Below are positions 17,107-26,498 of a DNA stretch of 56,135 nucleotides, piece after piece. A program made the position numbers and the translations under genes. Each line of letters begins with the position of its first letter. The stretch's first letter is position 1. This DNA is from Lentilactobacillus dabitei (GTDB lineage: Bacteria > Bacillota > Bacilli > Lactobacillales > Lactobacillaceae). Where the stretch lies: the NCBI RefSeq assembly GCF_019061365.1, contig NZ_JAHPPD010000005.1:1-56135 (forward strand), read 5' to 3'. The notes under the pieces are model-generated. The model was given only the letters and a program-made list of their open reading frames with translations, was not told the origin of the DNA and made no database searches.

Positions 17107-18774
17107 ATGACCCACAAATGGTGGCAAAATGCCGTAATTTATCAGATTTATCCACAAAGTTTTCAGGACAGTAACAATGATGGGATTGGTGATCTTCATG
17201 GAATCATCAAGCGCCTGCCTTATTTAAAGAAGCTCGGAGTTGACGTCCTTTGGTTGAACCCAATTTATCAGTCCCCTCTCAAAGATAACGGCTACGATAT
17301 TGCCGATTACGAGAAGATCTTACCGGAATATGGCACGATGACCGATTTCGACGAATTATTGAAGGAGGTTCACGCCCACGGATTGAAGTTACTAATGGAC
17401 CTCGTGGTTAACCACACTTCCGATCAACACCGCTGGTTCCAAGAAAGCAAACAATCCAAGGATAACAAGTACGCCGACTACTACATGTGGCGCGATCCAG
17501 TTGATGGTCGTGAACCCAACAACTGGCACGCAGCATTTGGTGGCAGTGCCTGGACATACGTTCCGGAACGAGGCCAGTACTACCTACACTTGTTTGCCCC
17601 TGGTCAACCTGATTTGAATTGGGAAAACCCAGCCGTTCGGGAATCCGTTTGGAACATCATGCGATTCTGGTTGGATAAAGGGATTGATGGCTTTAGAATG
17701 GACGTCATCAACCTGATCTCCAAACCTGAAGGCCTTCCCGATGCACCTGAACCCGGCACCTACCCACTCACGGAAGGTCTGGTTGCCGATGGGCCTAAGT
17801 TAAACGACTACCTCCACGAAATGAACGACAAGGTGCTTTCCCACTACGATGTCATGACAGTTGGTGAAATGCCGAGTTCAAAGCCCGAAGATGCCATCAG
17901 CTACACTGGCCTCGACAGCCATGAACTGAACATGGTCTTCCAGTTCCAGCACGTTGCTTTGGAACCCAATCCAGACAAACGCTTGGGTAAGTGGAACGAT
18001 CAGCCGGTCAAGTTACCGGAGTTGAAGAACGCCCTCTCCCGTTGGCAAAAGGCCTTAGATGGCAAGGGTTGGAACAGTCTCTACTGGAACAACCATGATC
18101 AGCCTCGGGCAGTTTCCCGCTTCGCCAACGATGATCCGAATTACCGGGTTCGTGCCGCTAAAATGCTGGGTACTACCCTTCACATGATGCAAGGAACGCC
18201 ATTTGTCTTTGAAGGTGAAGAACTTGGCATGGCCAATGTGCACTACACCAGCATTGATCAGTACGAAGATCTCGAATCAATCAACGCCTACCGCGAGTTG
18301 GTCGAGGAAAAGAAGCTGGTGGATGGGCCAACCATGCTGAAGTATTTAGCCAACATTTCCCGGGATAATGCCCGCACCCCAATGCCATGGGACGACGGCA
18401 AGAACGCTGGTTTCTCGGACGTGAAGCCGTGGTTCGCCTTGAATCCAACTTATAAGGAAATCAATGCCAAAGCTGTGGTGGAAGATAAAGATTCCGTCTT
18501 TTGCCACTATCAGAAGTTAATCCAACTCCGGCATGATTCCGACTTGGTTAAGTTTGGAACCTATGATGAAATTGATCCTGACGATGCAGAAGTCTTCGCT
18601 TACCGGCGTCATTATCAAGGCAAGACGTTGCTGGTAATCAGTAACTTCACTGCCAACACGGTGACCCGTGATTATGATCAGGGGAAAGCTGACAAACTCG
18701 TCATCAGCAATTACGATGATGATCAAGGCACGGAATTACGCCCTTATGAAAGTAAGGTCTATGTATTTAACTAA
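17107..18774 (+). CDS. Alpha-glucosidase, GH13 (oligo-1,6-glucosidase type)
   Basis: Cytoplasmic hydrolase of 555 aa that releases glucose from alpha-glucosides. GH13 signatures are present: the N-terminal QIYPQSFQDSNNDGIGDL, DLVVNHTSD, and the nucleophile Asp199 in GFRMDV. Glu254 in VGEMPS is the acid/base, and Asp331 in NNHDQPR is the stabiliser. The Val after the nucleophile (MDVIN) points to alpha-1,6 or mixed specificity of the GH13_31 group. The ATG at 17107 follows GAGGAGAA. The longer frame runs back into the repeat and is rejected. It is co-directional with the permease, 145 bases apart, separated by a family A hairpin that could lower read-through. Confidence 0.92.
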   Translation: MTHKWWQNAVIYQIYPQSFQDSNNDGIGDLHGIIKRLPYLKKLGVDVLWLNPIYQSPLKDNGYDIADYEKILPEYGTMTDFDELLKEVHAHGLKLLMDLVVNHTSDQHRWFQESKQSKDNKYADYYMWRDPVDGREPNNWHAAFGGSAWTYVPERGQYYLHLFAPGQPDLNWENPAVRESVWNIMRFWLDKGIDGFRMDVINLISKPEGLPDAPEPGTYPLTEGLVADGPKLNDYLHEMNDKVLSHYDVMTVGEMPSSKPEDAISYTGLDSHELNMVFQFQHVALEPNPDKRLGKWNDQPVKLPELKNALSRWQKALDGKGWNSLYWNNHDQPRAVSRFANDDPNYRVRAAKMLGTTLHMMQGTPFVFEGEELGMANVHYTSIDQYEDLESINAYRELVEEKKLVDGPTMLKYLANISRDNARTPMPWDDGKNAGFSDVKPWFALNPTYKEINAKAVVEDKDSVFCHYQKLIQLRHDSDLVKFGTYDEIDPDDAEVFAYRRHYQGKTLLVISNFTANTVTRDYDQGKADKLVISNYDDDQGTELRPYESKVYVFN

Positions 18775-18796
18775 GATCATAATATATTCGGGCATA

Positions 18797-18832
18797 AAGA
18801 GTCTTCTCAACTGATGAGGAGGCTCTTTTTTG
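18797..18832 (+). terminator. Terminator of the permease/glucosidase operon
   Basis: GAGTCTTCTCA and TGAGGAGGCTC pair, followed by TTTTTT. Confidence 0.85.
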
Positions 18833-18940
18833 CTTTGTTTAACTGCGGCAATCCATTGATCTATCGGCATAATATTTTGGTTAGTGATTATTTCGATATA
18901 TAATGCAATTAGTTATATTATTTGAACGGAGGTGCTGCCA

Positions 18941-19627
18941 ATGGATTACTGGTTATATCAACTGGAATGGGTGCTGCGGCTGTTTGTGGCCGCTATTTGC
19001 GGTGGCGCGGTCGGTTATGAGCGTAAAGTCCGCTTGAAGACTGCCGGCATTCGGACCCACATGTTGGTTGCGGTCGGTGCTGCCCTCTTCATGATCATTT
19101 CAAAATATGGTTTCTTTGATTTAACCGGTCACGCCACTGACATCAGCTTGGACCCATCCCGAGTGGCTTCCCAGGTTGTCACTGGAATTGGATTCATCGG
19201 TGCCGGCGCAATCATGACCAGAAACCACAAAATTGACGGTTTAACCACGGCGGCTGGCTTGTGGGCAACGGCAGCAATTGGTTTGGCTATCGGGGCTGAC
19301 ATGTATGTCATCGGCATTGCGGGTACGCTGTGCATTTTGATCACCCAAACGATTGTCCGCAGAATCAAGGCACTGAAACGCTACCCAAACCGCACTCTGA
19401 TCCGCCTGCAAGTAACCTTCACTGGAAAGCTAAACGATATGGATGCCCTGCCCAAGCGATTGCAAATTATCGGCAGTACCAATGTCCGCATGCGAATCTT
19501 AGCGTATAAGCCAGATTCGTTCTCACTAGAAATGCAAATTAGATTAATAAGACGAACAGATCCTGATGATTTCATCATGAAGATGAGTAATTTAGCGGAT
19601 GTGAAGAAGATTGATGTGCTGGATTGA
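18941..19627 (+). CDS. MgtC/SapB-family membrane protein
   Basis: Membrane protein of 228 aa with about four to five N-terminal helices and a soluble C-terminal domain. The MgtC signature is clear: LFVAAICGGAVGYERK at the N-terminus, RTHMLVAVGAALFM, and TGIGFIGAGAIM near residue 85. The C-terminal ACT-like region is present. Relatives act in magnesium limitation and acid stress, but the molecular role is debated. GGAGG lies 8 bases before the ATG at 18941; the GTG at 18932 overlaps the ribosome site. Confidence 0.85.
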   Translation: MDYWLYQLEWVLRLFVAAICGGAVGYERKVRLKTAGIRTHMLVAVGAALFMIISKYGFFDLTGHATDISLDPSRVASQVVTGIGFIGAGAIMTRNHKIDGLTTAAGLWATAAIGLAIGADMYVIGIAGTLCILITQTIVRRIKALKRYPNRTLIRLQVTFTGKLNDMDALPKRLQIIGSTNVRMRILAYKPDSFSLEMQIRLIRRTDPDDFIMKMSNLADVKKIDVLD

Positions 19628-19765
19628 GGCCAGAGCGCGACGAGACCCGGTTTGACCCCGGAGCATAAGCAGAATCAGCCAATGATGAACGCGTTTTGTT
19701 CATTGTTGGTTGGTTTTGCTTATGCAGTAGGGGTCAGGGTCGTCAGAGCGCATTTCCACTATATA
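19627..19765. repeat. Long imperfect palindrome (family C)
   Basis: Arms of about 50 bases pair around GCGTTTT: GACGAGACCC/GGGTCGTC outside, GCATAAGC/GCTTATGC in the middle and AATGATGAAC/GTTCATTGTT inside. It starts at the mgtC-like stop codon and may serve as its terminator, although no T run follows. A piece with similar end sequence (GTCAGGG-TGTCGGAGTGCATTT) is at 38215-38260. Confidence 0.75.
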
Positions 19766-19877
19766 ATGGCGTACAAAGCCAAAGTATCTTAGAGACCCGT
19801 CAAAGATTTCTACCGTAGTGGCGTCCTATACACACTATCTATAAGTAAATTACTCTCCGATAACCCCACCCCAATCC

Positions 19878-19906
19878 TTGAAACCACCCCACAAATCATG
19901 TATCAT
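19878..19906 (+). promoter_or_regulatory. Promoter of a possible small RNA
   Basis: TTGAAA and TATCAT are separated by 17 bases, and no open frame follows downstream on this strand. Confidence 0.6.
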
Positions 19907-19912
19907 AACTAT

Positions 19913-20212
19913 ATGAAAAGTGACTGCCGGTGGACGAGACCGACAGCCACAAACGTGAGTATGGATGATTTGGGCGAAGCTAATCTAAATGATTAGCTTT
20001 TTTTATTAGGTAATCCGCTCGCGCAAACGTTAAGCTTGCTTGTGCGGTTACCCAAATCATCACGGCGACTTGCACCGGGACGGCCTCCTAATCTTTCCAA
20101 TTGGCATGGCACCTCACCTCCGTGGGTATTCTTACTGAGGGGTGGGCACCATCCGTAATTCACTAAGCCAAAGTTGATTAGGTGCTACCTAAGTCTCTTG
20201 ACCATCTTTTAA
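19913..20212 (+). ncRNA. Possible structured non-coding RNA, unassigned
   Basis: Downstream of the promoter at 19878 lies a string of hairpins without a reading frame. The first pairs GTG-CTG-CGGT with ACCG-CAG-CAC at 19919-19950. The second is an intrinsic terminator at 19977-20004. The third pairs GGTAATCCGC with GCGGTTACC at 20009-20052. In addition, GATGATTTGGG (19963-19973) is complementary to CCCAAATCATC (20051-20061), and CCGGTG (from about 19927) to CACCGG (about 20075). So two alternative folds compete, one of them with the terminator. It resembles neither SRP, 6S, tmRNA nor RNase P RNA that I can recognise. A 90-nt small RNA ending at 20004 is the simplest reading. Confidence 0.45.
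19977..20004 (+). terminator. Terminator within the possible RNA
   Basis: AAGCTAATC and GATTAGCTT form a perfect 9-bp stem with a 5-base loop, followed by five further T residues. Confidence 0.82.
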
Positions 20213-20364
20213 TTTTAACAAGTAATTATGTTGCAATACAATCATTTTTCACTGCTCTTTTTCTCAAGTGGCTTGTGATATACTACCTATTTAAATATAT
20301 GTCGTATGTCAAATTTACGATGCACTCCTAATGAATTTTTCAAAATCATTTAAAACCCGGTTCT

Positions 20365-20401
20365 ACATAAAAAAGCCTATCCGCAAGAAACTGATAGACT
20401 T
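20365..20401 (-). terminator. Terminator of the frameshifted surface protein gene
   Basis: On the minus strand, AGTCTATC and GATAGGCT pair and are followed by TTTTTT. Confidence 0.85.
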
Positions 20402-20412
20402 TTTTCGTAATC

Positions 20413-22982
20413 CTATTTAATTACCTTCACATACTTGCTATTAGCAGTTACATAACCACCAGCAACCGCATAACGTTTAGCACCAAAGGTCGTAGTTGAG
20501 TATGGTTGTGAGTATTCCCACTTCTTAACTTTCAACACGGTCCCCTTCTTAATGTGCTTCGTGCGTTTACTGAAGTTGGCGTTATTGTAACGATAAATGG
20601 CTTTCTTAACTTTGATTTGTTTCGGCTGCTTCTGGTTACCAGCAATCACAAGTTTGCGGTTTCCGGTAATGTAGTGACCATTACTCAAGAGGTAACGAGT
20701 CGTTAAGTTATGCTTAACAAAGCCCTTCACTTTGAGCTGCGTGCCTTGTTTGAAGTTCTTAACTTTGCCAGTCAAGTCCTTATTTGTATATTCATTGACA
20801 CCCCGCGGATTGATCACCGTCAGTGTCTTGTGAGAACTGTGATAATAAACTGGTCGAACAAAGGAATAATCAGCCGTAATATAACCTTTCTTACCTGCAG
20901 TTTTGCTATGATGGTTCACATCACGAACCACGTACCGCAAGTTGCCAGCTTTCGACTTCGCATAATCCGTTACCACAAACATTGGTCGATTAATTCGTGG
21001 CTTCTTGGCATAGTTGGCAACTCGTTCACTCTTCTTGAAGTCCTTATTACTGTACATGTAGATCTTCTTCAAAGCGTAAACGGCTTCACCCTTTTTGGCA
21101 ATGCCAGGGGTTGATGGCTGCGTTGTTACTGTCGGAGTTGATGGCGTTGGAGTTGGGTTAACTGGTGTTGGATTTGGCTCTGGCCCGGGGCCTGGGTTCG
21201 GATTGGGAGGGGTAACTTGTTTTTGATAATAGAGAATTACAGGTGCAGTATTCGCTACCAAAGTTCCGGATAAATTAGCTGGCATTTTCCCTCGAACTAG
21301 AATATAAAGTTGGCCGTTAATCGTTAAAGTATCCGGGTAATAATCATCGGTAACCGTATAAGGATCATTCACTGAACCGTGAATTAACTTTTGTTGAAGT
21401 AATTGATTATTATCATTGTCCAGATAGTTAACGTTTAGTGTAGTCTCATTGGCAAATGTCTTGGCATAGATCACATTAATGTTGCCTCCACTATCGGGAA
21501 TAATTACTTGATTATGCCCGGCATTATTTACAACTTTACTGTCATTAACAACGTAGCCGGGAATATCAGGAATATCTACTGCTTTCCCTGCAGCATCTTC
21601 ACCGCTAACATCATGACCCAATGAATTCCCATCCTTATCAACTGGGTGAATAGTGTAAGGAACCGTATTCTTATCATAAATAACTTTAATAATGGTAGTT
21701 TGGCTGCTATCACCGGCGGGTAAAGTAATTTGCCCATCTACAACCTTATTATCATTAACGGTGTACCCGGAAATAGTTGGTACACTTACCTTATCACCCT
21801 CTGTACCAGGAAATGATGTTGGCGTATAGCCACTAATGTTGTTACCATTTTTATCGACGGGTTGAATCTCATATTTAGATTCGGCCACATTGGTCTCATA
21901 TGGAATGTAAGCCGTAAAAGTTGGGTTTGTGTTTTGGCCTTGTCGATAATAAGCAATCATGTAGTTCTTATATGTGTTCTTTACAACTTTCATTTGATTA
22001 TTCCAAGGATTATCAGTCGTCGCCTCTGCTTGTGGGGCTAAGTCATTAAACAAAAGTGAATCACCACTAATTGTTGGCACGGCACCACCGTAAAAAATTT
22101 CAAGATAAGTATGTGGAAAATTTGGACCAGCCGGGTTGTCCTCTGGAGCATAATTTAAAACAACCCCTTGCCGGGCAGCAGAATAAACTTCCGTTGGCAA
22201 ATAGTTAACGTCCTTTGGTAACTTCCCCTCAAAAGGTGTTACCCAACTATAAGAATCACTCGGTAAGTTTTTGAATGGTAAAACATATGATTGCCCCTCA
22301 TACCAAAAGCCATCGGTATATTGTTTAGCATCTAATGACGATAAATCTGAAATGGAATTAAAATTGATGTTCAAATAAGTTACGTTTGGTAATTACTAAT
22401 TGGTGTAATATCCGTAATTCGTTCACGACTTAGATCAATTTTTTGAAGTTTAACTAAGCCACTTAAAGGTGAAACATCAACAATATCATTTCTGAATAGA
22501 TGATGGCCAAAATCAAAATTAGATTGTGAAAGTTCAAGATCGGTCAAATTTTTACAATATTCCAATCCTTTTAATGAATAATTCCCGGGATTTGGATTTG
22601 GTTGACCAATTGCCCCATTACCGCCATTCCAAGCATCCAGATTATTATAGTCATCTGACTTATCATCACCTGGCTGCCAAACCAGTTGAGTCATTTTACC
22701 CAGATCATCTTTAAAACTGGTTGGAGTAAATTGACTTAATGTGTATTCATCATCAACGATCCCTTGATCCTTCATGTTATACAAAACTAACTGTTGCAAT
22801 CGTTCGTTAGGCATTAATTCATCAAGTGCCGCGTTAGTATTAGTATCAGCAGCCAGAGTGCGCTGCTGTCCCCCTCCCATCAGATTAAACGATAGGCCAA
22901 ACAAGACTGTTGCCACGGCCACCATAATGGTCTTAAAAAGCCATCGCAGTTTTGCCTTTTGGTGATAATCAATATTATCCAT
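20413..22982 (-). pseudogene. Frameshifted cell-surface protein (LRR + MucBP-like + C-terminal SLAP-like repeats)
   Basis: Two adjacent frames are halves of one gene. The first (22982 to 22380) gives a signal peptide ending near LAAD, a conserved domain and leucine-rich repeats ending in ITDITPISN. The second (to 20413) continues in the next frame with LPNVTYLNINFNSISDL, two or three MucBP-like beta repeats, a Pro/Thr linker and C-terminal repeats (VYALKKIYMYSNKDF..., DUF5776-like). Adding one T in AATTACC near 22391-22394 restores a protein of about 856 aa that aligns end to end with the intact paralogue at 46641-48860. It is either a true pseudogene, a phase-variable allele or a sequencing error. 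There is no LPXTG anchor; wall binding is presumably by the repeats. Confidence 0.85.
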
Positions 22983-23064
22983 GACAAAATTCCCCCTCAA
23001 AATTTATATATAGTCTATACAAAAAATACATACGCTTATACCCCTTCAACAATTTCATTCTAAC

Positions 23065-23078
23065 ATAAAGCGCTTACA
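23065..23078 (-). promoter_or_regulatory. cre-like site before the surface protein gene
   Basis: TGTAAGCGCTTTAT matches the CcpA consensus at 12 of 14 positions. A TTGACC hexamer (-35-like) lies just upstream, so bound CcpA could block initiation. Confidence 0.55.
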
Positions 23079-23095
23079 AATTGGTCAACATATAA

Positions 23096-23136
23096 TAAAA
23101 ATCACATCTATCCTCTCCGGATGAATAGATGTGATT
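23096..23136 (-). terminator. Terminator of the amino-acid ABC operon
   Basis: A perfect 12-bp stem (AATCACATCTAT/ATAGATGTGATT) is followed by TTTTATTA on the minus strand. Confidence 0.88.
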
Positions 23137-23162
23137 CACTTAAATATCTATAAATAATTAAT

Positions 23163-23873
23163 TTATCTCTGCGCCTCCTGGGCCACAATCTCCGCCTCAT
23201 CGGCACCCTTCTTCTTGGATGAGCCAATTCGGTGTTCGAGATACTGTGACAACAGCGACAGTGAGTAGCAAACGATAAAGTACATAACCGCAAGTGCCAG
23301 GAACATGGGGATCGTGTAGTTGGTGTTTTGCCCGTAAATAATCTGAGCGTGGTTCATCAGATCCGGCAGGACAATGATCGTCGCCAATGATGTATCCTTA
23401 ACCAGCGAAATAAATTGGCTCACAATCGCTGGGATCATATTCTTAACCGCTTGTGGCAGGATAATGTATCGCAGTGCCTGCCAATAAGACATCCCAGTAG
23501 AACGGGCGCCTTCCATTTGGCCAACTGGAATTGAATTAATTCCGGCCCGGACAATTTCGGCCACCATTGCCGACTCAAAGACCGCCATGGCAATGACTGA
23601 CGCCCAAATTGGATCCGGCTTGAAACCAATGTTTGGTAGGCCAAAGTAGGTAAAGAAGATGATCAGGATCAATGGCAGGTTCCGAATGATATCAATCAAA
23701 AAACCGACGATTGCCGAAACATACTTGATCTGAACGTAGCGGATCACTCCTAGAATCAGCCCAAATATGTAACTCAGGATGATCGAGAGAACTGAAACCA
23801 GAATCGTGACCCAGGCCCCTTCAAGAAGGAACCGAATGTTAATCCATGAATATGCACCTAAGATCGTTAACAT
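23163..23873 (-). CDS. Polar amino acid ABC transporter permease (second)
   Basis: HisM/GlnP-type permease of 236 aa with about five helices. The EAA loop is clear: EIVRAGINSIPVGQMEGARSTGMSYWQALRYIILPQA, residues about 125-160. The tail is charged (KKKGADEAE). It is the last gene of a four-gene operon (ATPase, binding protein, two permeases), 15 bases after the first permease with a GGGAGG site. The substrate is probably glutamine, glutamate or aspartate, but this is not provable from sequence. Confidence 0.9.
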   Translation of the reverse strand: MLTILGAYSWINIRFLLEGAWVTILVSVLSIILSYIFGLILGVIRYVQIKYVSAIVGFLIDIIRNLPLILIIFFTYFGLPNIGFKPDPIWASVIAMAVFESAMVAEIVRAGINSIPVGQMEGARSTGMSYWQALRYIILPQAVKNMIPAIVSQFISLVKDTSLATIIVLPDLMNHAQIIYGQNTNYTIPMFLALAVMYFIVCYSLSLLSQYLEHRIGSSKKKGADEAEIVAQEAQR

Positions 23874-23888
23874 ATGATCATTCCTCCC

Positions 23889-24527
23889 TTAAGCCAATTT
23901 CTTTTCAAGATAACGCATGTAATAACTCAACGGCAAGGTCAAAATCAAGTACAATATCCCAACGCAGAGGTAAGTGCTCATACTTTGCAGTGAGTCGGAC
24001 GCAATTACGTTACCTTGGTACATCAAATCAAAGCCGGCAACAAAGGCCAGGACTGATGAATTTTTAACCAAGTTAATAAACTGGTTGCCCAATGGGGGAA
24101 TCACGTACCTAAACGCCTGTGGCAACACAATGTATCTCATTGATTGCCAGAAGGACAAGCCAGTTGAGCGAGCCCCTTCCATTTGACCAGGATCAACGGA
24201 TTGGATTCCAGAACGAACCGTTTCAGCGATAAAGGCCGATGAGTAAAGGATCAAACCAATTGTTCCGGAAACGAAGCCGCTAATTTCAACAATATACATC
24301 GGAATGACCACGTAGAAGAACATGGTAATAACCAATAATGGAATGTTTCGAAAAACTTCGATGTAAATTTTAGCAATTACTCTAAAAAACTTGTTTGGCA
24401 CAACTTCTAGGATGGCAAACCCTGAGCCGATGATTAACGCAAATACCAAGGCGATAATACTGCACAGGAGCGTTTGCCCTAATCCATATAGGAGCGCACC
24501 ACCATAATTTTGAAATATACTAATCAT
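23889..24527 (-). CDS. Polar amino acid ABC transporter permease (first)
   Basis: HisM/GlnP-type permease of 212 aa. The EAA loop is TVRSGIQSVDPGQMEGARSTGLSFWQSMRYIVLPQA near residues 110-145. The start overlaps the binding-protein stop by 4 bases (ATGA), so translation is coupled. It pairs with the 236-aa permease as a heterodimeric channel, as in GltJK-type systems. Confidence 0.9.
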   Translation of the reverse strand: MISIFQNYGGALLYGLGQTLLCSIIALVFALIIGSGFAILEVVPNKFFRVIAKIYIEVFRNIPLLVITMFFYVVIPMYIVEISGFVSGTIGLILYSSAFIAETVRSGIQSVDPGQMEGARSTGLSFWQSMRYIVLPQAFRYVIPPLGNQFINLVKNSSVLAFVAGFDLMYQGNVIASDSLQSMSTYLCVGILYLILTLPLSYYMRYLEKKLA

Positions 24528-25354
24528 CGTTCTGCCCCCTTGAAGTCAAAGCCTTTAACTTTATGGAACCACTTATAAAGAAGCTTGTTGTATTGGCCAG
24601 AATTTTCGACCTTGGTCAAAGCACTGTTCATGGCATTCCTAAGCGGTGCCTGACCTTTATCAACCGCAATCCCATATGGTTCATTGGTGAATGTTCCACC
24701 AACAACGGAATAACCGGGGTTTTCAATCGACATCCCGTAAAGGATCCCGTTATCAGTGGTTAAGGCATCCCCCTGCCCAGACTTCAGAGCAGTTAAAGCT
24801 TGCGAATAATCTGACAACTGAAGCACCTTAGCTTTGGGCGCAAACTTGCCGATGTTTTGAACGGAGTTGGAACCCACAACGCCAAGGACAACGGCGCCCT
24901 TCTTATTCAAATCACGGACATTCTTAATTGGGCTGCCATTCTTAACCAGAATTGCTTGCCCAGCGTCAAAGTATGACCGGGAAAAATCAACTTGCTTGGC
25001 TCGTTCCGGCGTAATGGTCATCGTCGCCATAATTGCATCAATATTACCATTTCTAAGTAACGGCATCCGTGTTTGGCTGGTAACTTGAATGAACCGCGCC
25101 TTGCCATCTTTACCAAGGATCTGCTTGGTCATGGCCTTGGCGAGATCGATTTCAAATCCCTTAATCTGATTATCCCGAACATCCATCAAGCCAAATAGCT
25201 TGGTGTCGGCTTTAACACCCCAGGTAATGGTCTTCGTCTGTTGGTCGTCTTTAAGCACATTCTTCTTGGAAGCCGAACTGCTGCACGCTCCCAATGACAC
25301 GACCATCACAGTTAGGGCAACTAATAACCCTATCTTTGAAAAAAGCTTTTTCAT
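24524..25354 (-). CDS. Polar amino acid-binding lipoprotein
   Basis: Extracellular receptor of 276 aa with a lipoprotein signal (lipobox LGAC near residue 22-25) and a type 2 periplasmic-binding fold (SBP_bac_3). Typical segments are GFEIDLAKAM, TITPERAKQVDFS and EPYGIAVDKG. The Asp of VDFSRSYFD and Arg residues suit an acidic or amide amino acid. The ATG at 25354 follows GGAGGG; the upstream frame start is not supported. It is the second gene of the operon. Confidence 0.9.
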   Translation of the reverse strand: MKKLFSKIGLLVALTVMVVSLGACSSSASKKNVLKDDQQTKTITWGVKADTKLFGLMDVRDNQIKGFEIDLAKAMTKQILGKDGKARFIQVTSQTRMPLLRNGNIDAIMATMTITPERAKQVDFSRSYFDAGQAILVKNGSPIKNVRDLNKKGAVVLGVVGSNSVQNIGKFAPKAKVLQLSDYSQALTALKSGQGDALTTDNGILYGMSIENPGYSVVGGTFTNEPYGIAVDKGQAPLRNAMNSALTKVENSGQYNKLLYKWFHKVKGFDFKGAER

Positions 25355-25377
25355 GATGTGACCCTCCAATACCAATT

Positions 25378-26118
25378 TTAGTGGGTAATAATCTTACCAA
25401 GAAATTGTCGTGCCCGTTCATTGGTAGGCTCACCATTAAAGAATTTCTCGCTGCTATCATCTTCCAAAATGCGGCCGTCATCCATAAAGACAACCCGGTT
25501 GGCAACTTCACGAGCAAATCCCATTTCGTGGGTAACCACCAGCATGGTCATATCTGAGTCGTTCGCAATCTCTTTCATAACATTTAAAACATCGTCAATC
25601 ATTTCAGGATCAAGGGCACTGGTTGGTTCATCAAATAAGAGGCACTTAGGCTTCATTGCCAGTGAACGGGCGATCGCAATTCGTTGTTGCTGACCACCTG
25701 ATAATTGAGCTGGCAGCTTGTTAGCCTGGCTTCGTAACCCAACTTGATCCAATAACTGCAATGCGACCTTTTTGTTCTCATCTTCCGGTCGGTGCAATAC
25801 GATCCGAGGTGCCAGCATGATGTTCTCCAAAACCGTCTTATTTGCATACAAATTAAAATGTTGGAAAACCATCCCGACGTTTTTCCGAATTCTGTTCATA
25901 TCCGTCTTACGGTCGGCCAAATCCTGGCCATTCACAATTAATTTACCTTCTTGAATCCGTTCAAGACCATTAACCGTCCGAATTAGGGTTGACTTTCCAG
26001 AACCTGAAGGGCCGATCAGAACAACGGTTTCGCCTGCTTCAATTTTTAAATTAATGTCCTTGAGGGCGTGAAAGTCGCCATAGTACTTTTGGACATCTTG
26101 AAATTCGATCATTGCCAT
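25378..26118 (-). CDS. glnQ: Amino acid ABC transporter ATP-binding protein, GlnQ type
   Basis: ATPase of 246 aa for the polar amino acid importer. Walker A is GPSGSGKS, the signature is LSGGQQQR, and Walker B leads into DEPTSALDPE. The switch His is in VTHEMGFA, with the MGFA motif typical of the polar amino acid subfamily. It is the first gene of the operon. The ATG at 26118 (MAMIEFQDV) follows GGAGGAG with proper spacing, so the longer frame from 26148 is rejected. Confidence 0.92.
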   Translation of the reverse strand: MAMIEFQDVQKYYGDFHALKDINLKIEAGETVVLIGPSGSGKSTLIRTVNGLERIQEGKLIVNGQDLADRKTDMNRIRKNVGMVFQHFNLYANKTVLENIMLAPRIVLHRPEDENKKVALQLLDQVGLRSQANKLPAQLSGGQQQRIAIARSLAMKPKCLLFDEPTSALDPEMIDDVLNVMKEIANDSDMTMLVVTHEMGFAREVANRVVFMDDGRILEDDSSEKFFNGEPTNERARQFLGKIITH

Positions 26119-26177
26119 GTCTTTCTCCTCCAATATATTAGGCTTCATTAAAGTCGCCTAAGAATGATACTAATTCC

Positions 26178-26206
26178 ATATTATGTTAAAAATCCTCATT
26201 GGTCAA
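26178..26206 (-). promoter_or_regulatory. Promoter of the amino-acid ABC operon
   Basis: TTGACC and TAATAT are separated by 17 bases on the minus strand, about 60 bases upstream of the glnQ start. The rest of the gap to 26390 is AT-rich with no visible gene. Confidence 0.75.
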
Positions 26207-26390
26207 AAAATTGTTACAAAAGTTTTACTTGATTGTTATCATTCCGTAGCACAGCCAAAAAAGCAAACCTTCAGATTAATAAATTCGGGTATCGATTGAA
26301 TAATTATATCGAACATTTTATGAAAATACAAATCGGCACTGATAACGGTACTGTTTATAAGTATAAGTGTATAATTATACCTCTTTAAGC

Positions 26391-26437
26391 AAAAACGACC
26401 ATGCGTTCCAGAAACAGAATGCATGACCGTTTTCATT
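26391..26437 (-). terminator. Terminator after the DUF6681-like gene
   Basis: On the minus strand an imperfect 16-bp stem (AAAACGGTCATGCATTC side) closes into GTCGTTTTT. Confidence 0.8.
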
Positions 26438-26498
26438 CGAAATTTGGGATCAAATCCATTTTAGTCCCAAAATTAGTATTCCAAACACGATATTAAAT

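Noticed and set aside
19880-20212. Cobalamin or M-box riboswitch on the minus strand (GGTGCC and CCCGGTGCAAGTC segments)
   Set aside because: The GGGAA and GCCACTG-type cores of cobalamin switches and the ykoK core motifs are missing, and no minus-strand gene lies downstream.
26239-26436. A 65-aa frame between glnQ and the DUF6681-like gene
   Set aside because: It overlaps a terminator, lacks a ribosome site and has no recognisable family.
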